From JAGQRJ01 sp041402045 (lineage in GTDB: Bacteria; Planctomycetota; J058), in assembly GCA_041402045.1 (NCBI GenBank), contig JAWKSZ010000023.1:45871-109870 (forward strand): a DNA stretch of 64,000 nucleotides, in the 5' to 3' direction. Made by a program: the position numbers and the translations under genes. Positions within the stretch are counted from its first letter, which is position 1; every line of letters begins with the position of its first letter. The notes under the pieces were generated by a model, which saw only the letters and a list, made by a program, of their open reading frames with translations, had not been told where the DNA came from and ran no database searches. Shown here one piece after another: positions 26,956 through 35,372 of the stretch.

Positions 26956-27252
26956 CTACTCCTCGACGAAGTCGCCGGTGTGGTCGGCGGTGCCCAGCTC
27001 CGCGTTGAAGGCCGCCACGAGCTTGGCGAGGGCCTCCTGCTGGTCGACCTTGTGGGCGTGGCGCAGGGCCCGGGCGATGTGCTGGGCCACGTCGGCCAGG
27101 AGCGTGCCCCAGGCCGCCTCGGCGTCCTGTCCGGGGCCCCACTGGCCCACGTCGAAGCTGCAGTGCAGGCGGCGCTCCGCGATGAACGCGCAGAGCATCT
27201 CCCGCGAGTGGGGGTCGGAGATCGCGGGGGCGGGCACGGTCAGGCGCTTCAT
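26956..27252 (-). CDS. DUF5076 domain protein
   Basis: 98 residues, ATG at 27252 with GGAG at close spacing. It contains the DUF5076 pattern: EMLCAFIAERRLHCSFDVGQ, then AAWGTLLADVAQHIARAL. It is a small cytoplasmic protein of unknown function. It is 30 bases downstream of the GapN-type dehydrogenase on the same strand, so probably cotranscribed, and it converges with the M50-like gene. Confidence 0.8.
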   Translation of the reverse strand: MKRLTVPAPAISDPHSREMLCAFIAERRLHCSFDVGQWGPGQDAEAAWGTLLADVAQHIARALRHAHKVDQQEALAKLVAAFNAELGTADHTGDFVEE

Positions 27253-27282
27253 TCGGGCTCCTTGCTCAGCTCGGCGGGGATC

Positions 27283-28887
27283 CTACCCCGACTCGCCGCG
27301 GACCACGCGGGACGCGTCGGTGTCCTTGAGCTGCTCGAACAGGGCGCGCTGCGGGCCCACGTCGCTGGCCGCGACCACCAGCGGGATCGAGAACACCTCC
27401 AGGGCCTCGGTCACCGAGAGCGTCTGGATCGCGGAGTTCTTGCGCCCGGCGAAGGGGAAGGTGTCGGGGCCGCGCTGACACTGGCGGTTCACGTTGATCC
27501 GGCACACCTGGTTCGCCAGCGCGTCCACCGTGGTCCCGACCTCGTCCGGGTCCTCGCCGAACACGCTCACCTGCTGCCCGTAGGAGCTGGCGGAGATCGC
27601 CTCCCACACCTCCGACGGGTCGTCGAAGGGCACCACGGGGACCAGGGGCCCGAACTGCTCCAGGTCGTAGAGCACGGCGTGCTCGGCGACCGGGTAGAGC
27701 ACCGCCGGGAAGTAGAAGGTCTCGAGGTGCTGCCCGCCGCGGGCGTTGACCACCCGCGCGCCCTTGCGCACCGCGTCCTGGACCATGGCGTCCAGGGTCT
27801 GGGCCTTGTGGGGCTCTGGCAGCGGGGTCAGGGAGACCCCGGACTGCCACATCAGCCCTGGCACCAGCGCGTCGACCTGGGCCGCCAGGCGCTCCACGAA
27901 GGCGTCGGCCAGGCTGCGGTGCACGAAGATCAACTTGAGCGCGGTGCAGCGCTGCCCGTTGAAGCTCAACGAGCCCTGGAGCACCTGGTCGACGGCCAGG
28001 TCCAGGTTCGCGCTCTCGAGCACGATCGCCGGGTTCTTGGCGTCCATGCCCAGCACGCTGTGCAGGCGATAGGGCGCCGGGTGCTGCTTCTCGATGATCC
28101 CCGCCACGCGGCTCGAGCCAATGAACGCGAACACGTCGATCAGCCCGGACTGCATCAGCGGACCCACGAGGGTCGCGCCGTCGCCCTGGAGCACGTTGAC
28201 CACCCCGGGCGGGAAGCAGGCGGCGAAGTCCTCGAGCAGGGGCAGGTTCGAGAGTTGGCCGAACTTGGGGAGCTTGACCACCGCGGTGTTGCCCATGAGC
28301 AGCGCCGGGATCAGGGTCGTGAAGTTCTCGTTCAGGGGGTAGTTGAAGGGCCCCATGCACAGGCACACCCCGATCGGGCTGCGCCGAACCTGGGCCACCA
28401 CGCCGCCCTCGCAGCGCATGTCGCCCTCGGTGTAGGGCGAGATCGCGGCCAGGGTGTCGTCGATGTACTCCAGGGTGCGGTCGAACTCCTTGCGCGCGTC
28501 GCCGAGGGTCTTGCCGATCTCCCACATCAGCAGACGCACGACCTCGTCGCGCTTGGTGCGCATGCGCGCGGCGAAGGCGCGCACCGCCTCCGCGCGCTGA
28601 GCCAGGCGCATGCGCGGCCACTCCCCGCGGCCGCGATCCCAGGCGGCGCAGGCCGCGGCGAGCGCCGCCCGCGCGCAGTCGGCGTCGAGCTCGGCGGCGT
28701 GGCCGATCACGCGCCGGGTCAGTCCGCCCTCGCCGTCGGGTTCGCACACGACGGAGAGCACGGGGGTCGTGGGACCGTCCCAGCGCTTGATCTCGCCCCC
28801 GATCAGGTAGGCGTCGGCCAGCTCGTAGTCCGGCTGCTCGAACTCGGGCGGGATCGGGCCGGCGAAGATCGCGTCCAGCTCGCTCAT
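27283..28887 (-). CDS. GapN-type NADP-dependent aldehyde dehydrogenase
   Basis: 534 residues, ATG at 28887. Aldehyde dehydrogenase fold with GPFNYPLNENFTTLIPALLMGN, the catalytic Cys in FNGQRCTALK, and a GapN-like C-terminus (VNRQCQRGPDTFPFAGRKNS). Non-phosphorylating glyceraldehyde-3-phosphate dehydrogenase is the closest recognised group, oxidising GAP to 3-phosphoglycerate with NADP. Oddly, the usual ELGGK segment carrying the general-base Glu reads VLGMDAK here, so that Glu is not in its usual place. Substrate may therefore differ. The DUF5076 gene follows. Confidence 0.85.
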   Translation of the reverse strand: MSELDAIFAGPIPPEFEQPDYELADAYLIGGEIKRWDGPTTPVLSVVCEPDGEGGLTRRVIGHAAELDADCARAALAAACAAWDRGRGEWPRMRLAQRAEAVRAFAARMRTKRDEVVRLLMWEIGKTLGDARKEFDRTLEYIDDTLAAISPYTEGDMRCEGGVVAQVRRSPIGVCLCMGPFNYPLNENFTTLIPALLMGNTAVVKLPKFGQLSNLPLLEDFAACFPPGVVNVLQGDGATLVGPLMQSGLIDVFAFIGSSRVAGIIEKQHPAPYRLHSVLGMDAKNPAIVLESANLDLAVDQVLQGSLSFNGQRCTALKLIFVHRSLADAFVERLAAQVDALVPGLMWQSGVSLTPLPEPHKAQTLDAMVQDAVRKGARVVNARGGQHLETFYFPAVLYPVAEHAVLYDLEQFGPLVPVVPFDDPSEVWEAISASSYGQQVSVFGEDPDEVGTTVDALANQVCRINVNRQCQRGPDTFPFAGRKNSAIQTLSVTEALEVFSIPLVVAASDVGPQRALFEQLKDTDASRVVRGESG

Positions 28888-29023
28888 GAACCCACGTCCT
28901 GTGGCTGCTTTCCTCGGGCGGCAGCCGCCGAGTCGAGCCACGCCTCCGACGGGCGACCCGACCCCCCGACTACCCCCGTGCAGAGGGTAGCGCCGCTCGA
29001 GGAACTTGCACGGCCCAGCGGAG

Positions 29024-31057
29024 TCAGGCGTGCACGAACTCGGCCCGGGAGCGCGGGCCCTTGGTGAGGAAGTTCGTGATCCCGATCCGCATGTCCTGGG
29101 TGCGGACCACGTCGGCGAACAGCTCCGCCTCGTGCTTCAGCCCGTCGGCCAGCGGCAGGCGCGCGCCCTCGAGGATCGCGCGCTGAATGATCGCGTCGAT
29201 CGCCGTGCTCAGGTGCCCGAGCTCGACCGCCGGGAGCGTCGCCGGGACGTCCTGCAGGGGCCCCTGCTCGATCGGGGTCAGGGTCTCCTTGCCCGCCGCG
29301 ACGTCCTTGACCAGCCGCACCGCGGCGGCGACCAGGTCGCCCTCGACCTCGTCGCGCACGAGGCCCAGCTCCTTGGCCTGGGCGCTCGAGATCGGGCGCC
29401 CGTCGCGCAGGATCTTGGCGGCCGGCTCGATCCCGATCAGGCGGGGCAGGCGCTGGGTGCCGCCGGCCCCGGGAATGATCCCCAGGTTCGGCTCGGGCTG
29501 ACCCACGAAGGTGCGCAGCCCTTGCTTGCAGAGGCGGGCGTGGCAGGCCATGGCCAGCTCGTTGCCGCCGCCGAAGGCCAGGCCGTTCATGGCGCACACC
29601 ACCGGCTTGCGCATGGCCTCGATCCGGTTCAGCGGGCGTTGGCTGTTGAGCGAGGTCTGGACCCCCTGCTCGGGGGTCTCGATCTTGGCCAGGAAGCCCA
29701 CGTCGGCCCCGCTCACGAAGGCCTTGGTCCCGAACCCGGTGAGCACCGCGCCGACCACCGAGCTGTCGGCGTCGATCGCCTCGGCGTGGGCCTCGAGCTG
29801 GGCGAAGACCTCGGCGTTGAGCGCGTTCAGCACCTTGGGCCGGCGGATCGTGAGCACCGCCACGCCGTCCACGTCCTCGCGCACGACGTAGGGGATCTCC
29901 CAGGGCTCGCCGGACGCGGCCTGCTCCTGCAGGCAGCGGGCCAGGGGGAACTCGGCGAAGGCGGTGTGGCTCTGGCGCAGGGCTTCCACCAGCTGCAGGG
30001 CCTCGGCCACGCCGTAGGCGTTCATGCTGGCGAAGGGCGGATCGATCACGAGCCCGATCTCGACCGCCATGTCCAGGTCGCCCACGGTCGTGATCCCGGA
30101 GTCGATCACCTCGCAGGACAGGCCCCAGAAGGTGGCGCGCAGCGCGTCACCCACGGTCTTCTTGGTCGCGGGGTCGACCTCCACGGTCTCGCCGCGGGCG
30201 GGGGTCTCCCAGTCGGCGTTCTGGGCGACCTTCTCCTTGAGCGAGGCCGGGGGCTGGAACCAGGGGTTCACCCGGGTGTGCAGGAGCTCGAGGCCGTGGC
30301 AGGTGATCGGGTTGCCGCCGGTGAGGTTGTGGGCGGTGAAGGGGCCCACGCCGAGGCCCAGGACCTCGCGGGCCACGGTGTCGATCTGCTTGCTGGTCGC
30401 GACGCCGTGCTCCTGGAGCAGCGCCGCGGTCTGCAGCAGGCCCTCGAACAGGGGGTCGATCGCGTAGCCGTAGCGGCTGCCGACCTGGATCGGGACCTTG
30501 CCGATCTCGGTGTAGAACGCGAGCAGCCAGGCGGCGACCTCGGGGTCCGTCTCCTCGCCGGGCACGACCTCCAGGGCGCGGTTGCGCTCCGCGGGGAAGA
30601 AGTAGTGCACCACGCCGGTGCGCGCCTTGTCCGCCAGGGGCTCGAAGATCACCTCGGGCTCGAGGTGGCTGGAGTTGCTCAGGAGCAGCGCGTCCGGCGC
30701 GCAGATCTGGGCGAGCTGGCTGAAGATCTTGCCCTTGATCGCCTCGTTCTCGGTGGCGGCCTCGACCACGAGGTTCGCCCCGCGCAGCGCGTCGTAGTCG
30801 CTGGTGAACTGCACGCAGCCGGTGATCGCCTCGCCCTCGGCGGGCTTGAACGCCCCGCCCTCGACGCCGCGCTGGACCTTCTTCTCCAGGCGCGCCTTGC
30901 CCTGGGCGAGGGCCTCGTCGCTGATGTCGACCACGATCACCGAGACCTGGTGCGGGGCCATGACCTTGGCGAAGTGCAGGGCGATGTCCGGGCCGATCTG
31001 GCCCGAGCCGATCACGCCCACGGTGTTCAGGGTGCGTCCGCGGAAGGTGTAGCTCAT
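29024..31057 (-). CDS. 3-hydroxyacyl-CoA dehydrogenase / enoyl-CoA hydratase fusion
   Basis: 677-residue two-domain beta-oxidation enzyme, ATG at 31057. The NAD-binding 3-hydroxyacyl-CoA dehydrogenase half comes first (GVIGSGQIGPDIALHFAKV, with a catalytic-type His in GVVHYFFPAERN). The crotonase half follows from about 390, with oxyanion and Glu motifs AFGGGNELAMACHARL and GQPEPNLGIIPGAGGTQR. This dehydrogenase-then-hydratase order is that of FadN-like proteins, opposite to FadB. It catalyses hydration and oxidation steps of fatty acyl-CoA degradation in the cytoplasm. No thiolase gene is adjacent. Confidence 0.92.
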   Translation of the reverse strand: MSYTFRGRTLNTVGVIGSGQIGPDIALHFAKVMAPHQVSVIVVDISDEALAQGKARLEKKVQRGVEGGAFKPAEGEAITGCVQFTSDYDALRGANLVVEAATENEAIKGKIFSQLAQICAPDALLLSNSSHLEPEVIFEPLADKARTGVVHYFFPAERNRALEVVPGEETDPEVAAWLLAFYTEIGKVPIQVGSRYGYAIDPLFEGLLQTAALLQEHGVATSKQIDTVAREVLGLGVGPFTAHNLTGGNPITCHGLELLHTRVNPWFQPPASLKEKVAQNADWETPARGETVEVDPATKKTVGDALRATFWGLSCEVIDSGITTVGDLDMAVEIGLVIDPPFASMNAYGVAEALQLVEALRQSHTAFAEFPLARCLQEQAASGEPWEIPYVVREDVDGVAVLTIRRPKVLNALNAEVFAQLEAHAEAIDADSSVVGAVLTGFGTKAFVSGADVGFLAKIETPEQGVQTSLNSQRPLNRIEAMRKPVVCAMNGLAFGGGNELAMACHARLCKQGLRTFVGQPEPNLGIIPGAGGTQRLPRLIGIEPAAKILRDGRPISSAQAKELGLVRDEVEGDLVAAAVRLVKDVAAGKETLTPIEQGPLQDVPATLPAVELGHLSTAIDAIIQRAILEGARLPLADGLKHEAELFADVVRTQDMRIGITNFLTKGPRSRAEFVHA

Positions 31058-31127
31058 AAGGTCTCCTCGAGGCGGCCGTTCTACCGCGTCGGCGCTCCAG
31101 TCGCCAGGCGCGGAGCCGGGCGGAGCC

Positions 31128-31133
31128 TATAAT
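31128..31133 (+). promoter_or_regulatory. Perfect TATAAT eight bases before the channel start codon
   Basis: TATAAT at 31128-31133, with ATG at 31142. A transcript from this -10 would begin almost exactly at the start codon, giving a leaderless message; accordingly no Shine-Dalgarno is present before the gene. The -35 region is poor. Confidence 0.5.
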
Positions 31134-31141
31134 CCAGCCGC

Positions 31142-32650
31142 ATGACGGAGCTCCCCCCGGTCCAGCGCTTCACCAAGCCGGCCCCCGCGCCGCCGACGAC
31201 CAAGGATCGGCTGGGCGCCTTCGTCTACAGCCCGGGCGTGAGCCTCCTGATCGTGGCCCTGATCCTGGTCTCGGTGAGCCTCGTGTTCCTCCAGGTGCTG
31301 CTCCCGCCGCACCACCCCTGGCAGCACCCGAGCGAGATCGTGCAGCTCGCGATCACGTGCGTGTTCCTGCTCGAGCTGGGGGTCAAGGCCTACGTGGCCC
31401 AGTCCCGCTACCAGTTCCTGACCCACTACTGGATCGACCTGATCGCGGTGATCCCCTGGGTCCAGAGCCTGCGCGTGCTCAGGATCCTCAGGATCCTGCG
31501 CGTGTTCCGGGTGGCGATCATCCTCTCGCGGCGCGTGCGCTGGGTGTCCCTGCTCCTGCGCTCCGCCGTCGGCGAATACGTGGTGCTGGGCCTGATCCTG
31601 GCGGTGTTCGTGGTCACCGGCTCGGTGGCGCTCTACCACGCGGAGAGCGAGGCCCGGGTCGCCGCTGCGGGCCCGGTGGACCCCGGCGAGCAGCAGCTCA
31701 GCGAGCCCGAGAACGCGTTCTGGGCCACGCTGTTCTTCCTGGTGGCCACCGAGCCCATGGTCTCCGCGCCCAAGACGACCATCGGCAAGCTCGTGACCCT
31801 GGTGATCATGTTCGGCGGGCTGACCACCTTCGCCGTGTTCACCGGTATCGTGACCGCGCTGATGGTGAACCGGCTCAAGCGCCGGCTGGAGATCAACGAA
31901 ATGGACCGCTTCCAGCTCACCAAGCACCTCCTGATCTGCGGCTGGAACAACCAGGTCCCGCTGGTGATCGAGGAGATCCTGCACGCGCACCACTCCCGCG
32001 GGCTGGCGGTGGTCGTGATCGCGGACCTGGCGGAGGCGCCCCAGGAGATCCAGTCCCAGGGCGACACCGGCCGGGTGTTCTTCCTGCCCGGGGACTACAC
32101 CAAGCCCGAGATCCTCGACCAGGCCCGGGTGCGCTACGCCGAGCGGGCGCTGGTGGTCGCCGACTCGACCAAGCCCCGCAGCGACCAGGACCGGGACGCG
32201 CGCACCGTGCTCGCGGCCCTCATGATCGAGCGCATGAACCCCGAGATCTACACCGCCGCCGAGCTGCTCAACCGCGACAACGAGCAGCACCTGCGCGCGG
32301 CCGGGATCGAGGAGGTGATCATGACGTCCGAGGCCGGCGGGCACCACATGGCCATGGCGGCGCTGCACTCGGGGCTGTCCCAGGTCGTGGGCGAGCTGCT
32401 CACGGTCAAGATCGGCCAGGGCCTGCACAAGTTCCCCGCGCCCAAGGAATACGTCGGCCTGCCCTTCTCCCACGCCCTCGAACAGTGCAAGCGCGAGCGC
32501 GACGCGCTCCTGATCGGGATCGAGGTCCTGGGCCAGGACGGGCCCCGCACCGAGGGCTACGCCATGCTCGTGAACCCCGACCTGACCGTGGTGGTGGGGG
32601 AGCGGGACAACCTGATCCTGATCGCGACCACCGCGCAGCCGCTGCGCTGA
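31142..32650 (+). CDS. Voltage-sensor channel with TrkA-N domain and atypical pore
   Basis: 502 residues. Six transmembrane segments: S1 about 31-54, S2 about 65-86, S3 about 96-107, an S4 with arginines every third residue (LRVLRILRILRVFR), S5, a pore helix and S6. A cytoplasmic RCK/TrkA-N Rossmann domain follows (HLLICGWNNQVPLVIEEILH), then a C-terminal regulatory part. The architecture is a prokaryotic K+ channel, but the pore reads FLVATEPMVSAPKTTIGK where TVGYGD is expected. Selectivity is therefore unclear. The gene overlaps nothing, and the thioesterase follows after 11 bases. Confidence 0.85.
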   Translation: MTELPPVQRFTKPAPAPPTTKDRLGAFVYSPGVSLLIVALILVSVSLVFLQVLLPPHHPWQHPSEIVQLAITCVFLLELGVKAYVAQSRYQFLTHYWIDLIAVIPWVQSLRVLRILRILRVFRVAIILSRRVRWVSLLLRSAVGEYVVLGLILAVFVVTGSVALYHAESEARVAAAGPVDPGEQQLSEPENAFWATLFFLVATEPMVSAPKTTIGKLVTLVIMFGGLTTFAVFTGIVTALMVNRLKRRLEINEMDRFQLTKHLLICGWNNQVPLVIEEILHAHHSRGLAVVVIADLAEAPQEIQSQGDTGRVFFLPGDYTKPEILDQARVRYAERALVVADSTKPRSDQDRDARTVLAALMIERMNPEIYTAAELLNRDNEQHLRAAGIEEVIMTSEAGGHHMAMAALHSGLSQVVGELLTVKIGQGLHKFPAPKEYVGLPFSHALEQCKRERDALLIGIEVLGQDGPRTEGYAMLVNPDLTVVVGERDNLILIATTAQPLR

Positions 32651-32661
32651 AGGAGCCTCCC

Positions 32662-33078
32662 GTGACCGGCCTCCCCCCCGACGACCCTCGCCGCGAGCTG
32701 TTCGGCAAGCACGGCTTCGACGCTGCGCTGCCCGGCATGACCCTGGGCGAGGTCGGCGCGACCAGCGCCGAGGTGACCCTCGAGGTCAGCGAGCAGGTGG
32801 CGAACATGGTCGGCACGCTCCACGGCGGCGCGATCGCGACCCTGGTCGACGTCGCCGGCACGATCGCGATCATGGCTGCCGATCAGGCCCACCGCCCGGG
32901 TGTGACCACCGACCTCAACGTGAGCTACTTCGCCGCGGGGCGCCTGGGGGACACGGTCACCGCCCGGGCGCAGGTCCTCAAGAGCGGCAAGACCCTGGCC
33001 TTCGTGAGCGTGGACCTCACCAACCCCCAGGGCGCGCTCCTGGCCCAGGGGCGCATGACCAAGTTCATGGGCAGGTAA
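32662..33078 (+). CDS. PaaI-family hotdog thioesterase
   Basis: 138 residues from GTG at 32662, with AAGGAG just upstream. Single hotdog domain with the PaaI active-site pattern MVGTLHGGAIATLVDVAGTI (HGG loop and the Asp of the central helix) and NVSYFAAGRLGDTVTARAQV. It hydrolyses acyl- or aryl-CoA thioesters in the cytoplasm. It is probably cotranscribed with the channel gene, a pairing with no evident functional link. Confidence 0.9.
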   Translation: MTGLPPDDPRRELFGKHGFDAALPGMTLGEVGATSAEVTLEVSEQVANMVGTLHGGAIATLVDVAGTIAIMAADQAHRPGVTTDLNVSYFAAGRLGDTVTARAQVLKSGKTLAFVSVDLTNPQGALLAQGRMTKFMGR

Positions 33079-33103
33079 GGCTTCCAGAGCTTTGGGTCGT
33101 CCG

Positions 33104-33132
33104 TTGACGGCCTCCGCCCCCGCGGCTAGCAT
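33104..33132 (+). promoter_or_regulatory. Promoter of tRNA-His
   Basis: TTGACG at 33104-33109, a 17-base spacer, and TAGCAT at 33127-33132, with the tRNA beginning 12 bases further on. Spacing and position fit a strong sigma-70 stable-RNA promoter. Confidence 0.7.
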
Positions 33133-33143
33133 TGGGCCCACAC

Positions 33144-33217
33144 GCAGCCATAGCTCAGTTGGTTAGAGCGCCTGATTGTGGATCAGGAGGTCGCCGGTTC
33201 GAATCCAGCTGGCTGTA
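33144..33217 (+). tRNA. tRNA-His (GTG anticodon)
   Basis: Full cloverleaf of 74 nt: acceptor arms at 33144-33150 and 33210-33216, D-arm GCTC/GAGC, anticodon arm CCTGA-TTGTGGA-TCAGG with anticodon GTG, and a TTCGAAT T-loop. CCA is not encoded. Odd features: the base before position 1 is C instead of the usual encoded G-1, the discriminator is A instead of C, pair 1-72 is G-T, and the T-stem has one C-A mismatch. A hairpin terminator follows at once. Confidence 0.92.
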
Positions 33218-33221
33218 TGCG

Positions 33222-33250
33222 ACGAAGCCCGCCCCCGTGGCGGGCTTCGT
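33222..33250 (+). terminator. Rho-independent-like terminator of tRNA-His
   Basis: Arms ACGAAGCCCGCC (33222-33233) and GGCGGGCTTCGT (33239-33250) form a perfect 12-bp stem with a 5-base loop, starting four bases after the tRNA and followed by a weak T-containing tail (tcgtt). Most of it lies inside the left 36-bp direct repeat of the island. Confidence 0.8.
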
Positions 33251-33262
33251 TCGTTCCGGAGG
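33227..33262. repeat. Left 36-bp direct repeat (putative attL)
   Basis: 36 bases identical to 38034-38069. The repeat starts in the 5' arm of the tRNA-His terminator (gcccgcccccgtggcggg) and extends past it through a non-palindromic tail (ttcgttcgttccggagg). The flanks diverge on both sides. Identity of the non-hairpin tail argues for recombination and against two independent terminators. Confidence 0.88.
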
Positions 33263-33405
33263 GACGGGAGAATCACTGACCTGGTGCCCGGTGGCCCCCC
33301 TACGAGCCCCCGGATTGGCGCAACCCTGGCCGGCACGGCCAGCGGGCCCGCCACACCTGGCACAAGCGTCACTGATCGCGCACTCTCCAGGTCAAGAGGC
33401 TGCCA

Positions 33406-34407
33406 ATGAGTGATTCCGACCAGGGCGGTGCGAAGGAAGAGACCGTGGACCCCTTGGACGCCCTCTACAAGACGGTCGAGGAAGCGGCGGAGTTCGCCGA
33501 GGGGGGAAGTGACGGAATATCAATCGAGGTGTTCTATCACCGGAACGCCGCCGACCCGTTGGCTGTGCTGAACAAAGAAGCCACGGGGGCTGCGAAGCTC
33601 GCTGATCCGACAATCACCGCACGGCGCTCGCACGGCGCTTTCCTGGCGGTATCGGTTCTGGCGTGTTTGGCGATCTTGTGGTGGGGCTATCAGGTCTACT
33701 CTTCTTCGCTGAAGGCCTGGAAGGCAACCGCCGCCTCCGACGCGGACGCCCCCCGCGCCGCCGGCCCCGACGCACAATCTCACGAAAGTCACTCTGAACC
33801 TTCAGCCCGACCCATCGCTGACTACGGGGCGTTTGGAGATAGCCTTGCACCAATCGCGGTGTTTGGCGCGGTTCTCGCCGTCCTGCTCTCTACGTTCAGC
33901 AGCTACCTGCAATCCCGTGACCTCATCGCTCAGCTCGACGAGATGACCGAGTCGAGGAAGTCGCAGTCCGACATGGTTCGAGTTCAGGCGATCCAGATCG
34001 CAATAAGCCAGATCGACCTCCTGTGGAGCCGGGTTGCGCCATACGTTGAGGACGCAAAGGTCCGGGCCGAGCGCGTTGCCAGGATGGAGTGGTGGCTCGC
34101 CGAGAAGGTGGACTTCCTGGATCCAGAAGTGGCGGGAAAGTTCAAGGAGATGTCGGAGGGAGTGAAGAGCCAGCTCGACCTCTGCAAGAGGGTAGAGGGA
34201 GAACTAACGCTGGCGCGCGTTTCTTGCCTGAACCCTGCTCCTATCTGGAGCAAGCGGTTCCTAGCTCTTCAGCAGACTGTGGCTACCTTCGCGATCCAGA
34301 TACGGAAGATTGAGCACGACTTCGAGATACTGCAAGTGTTCGGATCGATAGATTTCATTCCCGTCCAGGAGGACATTGGTCCACTTACGGGACGCCTCTC
34401 CGCCTAG
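33406..34407 (+). CDS. PutAbiC-like membrane protein, candidate abortive-infection factor
   Basis: 333 residues from ATG at 33406. Two transmembrane helices: about 73-92 (FLAVSVLACLAILWWGYQVY) and about 145-165. The second region reads YGAFGDSLAPIAVFGAVLAV then LQSRDLIAQLDEMTESRKSQ, closely resembling the GxFGDxxxPxxxF ... LQxxELxxTxxE pattern of putative phage abortive-infection proteins (PutAbiC, PF16872 type). A long helical cytoplasmic part follows. It is the first gene of the island, in lower-GC DNA. The family link is from memory of the motif and needs a profile search; the membrane topology is directly visible. Confidence 0.65.
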   Translation: MSDSDQGGAKEETVDPLDALYKTVEEAAEFAEGGSDGISIEVFYHRNAADPLAVLNKEATGAAKLADPTITARRSHGAFLAVSVLACLAILWWGYQVYSSSLKAWKATAASDADAPRAAGPDAQSHESHSEPSARPIADYGAFGDSLAPIAVFGAVLAVLLSTFSSYLQSRDLIAQLDEMTESRKSQSDMVRVQAIQIAISQIDLLWSRVAPYVEDAKVRAERVARMEWWLAEKVDFLDPEVAGKFKEMSEGVKSQLDLCKRVEGELTLARVSCLNPAPIWSKRFLALQQTVATFAIQIRKIEHDFEILQVFGSIDFIPVQEDIGPLTGRLSA

Positions 34408-34814
34408 GCAGACGCCGCTCGGCGCGCTACTAACACCGGATTCAGGGTAGTGAAGGCATGGAGCAGCTCGTTAACTTGACTCGGCGATCGGCTGACAGAA
34501 TTCGCCGTAAGTCCCTTTGTGGAAGTCGCCGGATCAACCAACGACTTGCACCGCTCGACGACATGCACCATCGCTCAAGTTGATCTCTGCGCACCTGGAG
34601 CGGATCGCTGAGGTGCAGGAAGTCAAGTTGCGGTAGCTGCGTGCGAAGGCGTCCCCGAGGGATCAAGGTCACTCTAGGGCGCGGATCAGCGCCAGCTCCG
34701 AGCCCGCCTTCTTCCACAGCTTGAACAGCAGGCGGCGCAGTTCGGCCTCCAGGCAGTCCTGGTGCACCCAGCCGACGCTCTCGGCCATGCCTGAGCGCTG
34801 TTTCTGATTCGCGA
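34408..34814. other. Non-coding or degraded island segment, about 400 bases
   Basis: No reading frame here has convincing composition. The short open frames on the minus strand (34442-34834 and 34669-34890) may hold the degraded end of the HTH gene or of a lost neighbour, but no domain is recognisable in them. Confidence 0.4.
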
Positions 34815-35123
34815 TCACGCCGCGCGCTGCGCAAGCCTGTCTGGGCGGTCCGCAGCCTGACCCGCGGGGGGTAGAGAGCAACTCGAGCATTTGCGCGCTC
34901 GACAGCGAGTTCTGCGCAGGGGTGGCCTGAGGCGCCGGCGCGGGCGTGAGTCGCGCTTCTGGCGGCGGCCGCGCAGGGGGGCGCCCACCCTGTGGAGCCG
35001 CTGAACCTCCGTTGCTGGAACCCAGACCCTGCTCCCAGGCCGCGACACCGCCAGGTCCCCCCGGGAGATCAGCTCTCTGACATGTCGGATGCTGACCCGC
35101 ATGCGCTCGGCGAACTCGCTCAT
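34815..35123 (-). CDS. Excisionase-like HTH protein, probably degraded
   Basis: From ATG at 35123 the first about 45 residues (SEFAERMRVSIRHVRELISR, then GDLAVSRPGSRVWVPATEVQ) are a MerR/AlpA-type HTH of excisionase or Helix-turn-helix 17 type. The remaining about 55 residues are Arg/Pro-rich and look out of frame. Upstream, a frame from ATG 35278 would join this one if a five-C run near 35250 had one more C, adding a helical segment (RARLLSERFGRLEERLDRRL). This is probably a remnant of the island's recombination module. Confidence 0.55.
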   Translation of the reverse strand: MSEFAERMRVSIRHVRELISRGDLAVSRPGSRVWVPATEVQRLHRVGAPLRGRRQKRDSRPRRRLRPPLRRTRCRARKCSSCSLPPAGQAADRPDRLAQRAA

Positions 35124-35372
35124 GGTCAGATAGCCCGGCGGTGAACTTGCCTTGGCGACCGCGTGTCTTACAGACTCGCCAAGCGCTGTGAGCCGACGAT
35201 CAAGCCGCTCCTCAAGGCGGCCGAAGCGCTCGCTGAGGAGACGTGCTCGGGGGAATGAGTAGAGTCGGGGCTAGCCATGGGGCCTCCTGAAGAGGTCCTG
35301 GTCAGGGCCGAAGAAGGTGTTCCAGCACCAACCTCGGCCCGCCCCGTTGTCGCGGATTCCGAGTCGGCCGGG

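Noticed and set aside
34442..34834. 130-residue minus-strand frame as an integrase remnant
   Set aside because: No tyrosine or serine recombinase motifs could be found; composition looks like a shadow frame.
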